From positions 1 to 5,116 of the forward strand of contig JACRCA010000068.1 in assembly GCA_016234425.1 (NCBI GenBank): 5,116 nucleotides of DNA, given 5' to 3'. The translations under genes and the position numbers were made by a program. Every line of letters begins with the position of its first letter. The first letter of the stretch is position 1. Shown piece by piece: positions 5,061-5,116 of this stretch. The DNA comes from Deltaproteobacteria bacterium (GTDB lineage Bacteria > Desulfobacterota > SM23-61). Below the pieces are notes generated by a model. It was not told where the DNA came from. It did not search any database and was given only the letters and a program-made list of their open reading frames with translations.

Positions 5061-5116
5061 ATCAAAAATATCATCCTGGCAGAACCCTCACTAAAAGGTA
5101 GCATTGTGCCCGATGC
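5043..5116 (+). CDS. Possible 5' end of a rightward gene, cut by the window edge
   Basis: A frame open from ATG at 5043 continues to the window end, giving 24 complete codons that begin METAYNIKNIIL. No ribosome site precedes this ATG. In the same frame, GTG at 5106 has AAAAGGT (5093-5099) 6 bases upstream and lies downstream of the candidate promoter at 5032-5060, so GTG may be the true start. Too little is visible to name a family. An open frame this short is expected by chance, so the call rests on the promoter and ribosome-site context. Confidence 0.25.
   Translation, partial: METAYNIKNIILAEPSLKGSIVPD

Larger units (their letters stand above)
4657..5116. other. Gap upstream of gcdA with repeats and promoter candidates
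   Basis: This 460-base stretch has no complete gene. From left to right it holds the gcdA ribosome site and a weak leftward promoter, a 6-bp inverted repeat (4769-4788), two structured repeat copies (4788-4832 and 4886-4918), and two rightward promoter candidates (4947-4975 and 5032-5060). A short open frame runs off the right edge. If a rightward gene is real, this is a divergent intergenic region shared with gcdA. The 68-codon minus-strand frame at 4784-4990 is made mostly of repeat sequence and is not taken as a gene. Confidence 0.55.

Overview
The window carries three complete genes, all on the minus strand. From right to left, which is the direction of transcription, they are a glutaconyl-CoA decarboxylase alpha (carboxyltransferase) subunit at 2923-4656, an AMP-forming acyl-CoA synthetase at 1107-2735, and a DUF2848 protein with a fumarylacetoacetate-hydrolase-like (FAH) motif pattern at 57-749. 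Base composition is moderate. GcdA-type decarboxylases and aryl/medium-chain acyl-CoA synthetases are typical of anaerobes that ferment or syntrophically oxidise amino acids, dicarboxylates or aromatic acids. Together with REP-like intergenic repeats of a CATTGCGAGG...GGCAATCT type, this fits an anaerobic, possibly syntrophic bacterium, perhaps of the Desulfobacterota. That placement is inference; no rRNA or marker gene is present.

Layout: 1-56 is a short tail after the DUF2848 gene. 57-749 is the DUF2848 gene. 750-1106 is a 357-base gap with no convincing gene, holding a damaged repeat copy and a small hairpin. 1107-2735 is the acyl-CoA synthetase, with a strong Shine-Dalgarno and a promoter with both consensus hexamers just upstream. 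2736-2922 holds that promoter and a perfect 9-bp hairpin. 2923-4656 is gcdA. 4657-5116 is a 460-base gap with two structured repeats, a weak leftward promoter candidate, and two rightward promoter candidates that may serve a gene beginning at the right edge.

A working model is that the synthetase activates a carboxylic acid to its CoA thioester. Glutaconyl-CoA or a similar enoyl-CoA formed downstream would then lose CO2 through the GcdA carboxyltransferase. The DUF2848 protein may be a metal-dependent hydrolase or lyase in the same catabolic block. The biotin carrier and membrane sodium-pump subunits that GcdA needs are not in this window. The synthetase appears to have its own promoter, and the gap before the DUF2848 gene contains repeat debris, so the three genes look like a co-directional neighbourhood rather than one tight operon. 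I saw no CRISPR array, tRNA, rRNA, insertion sequence or defence system. The least explained material is the repeat family and the 750-1106 gap.
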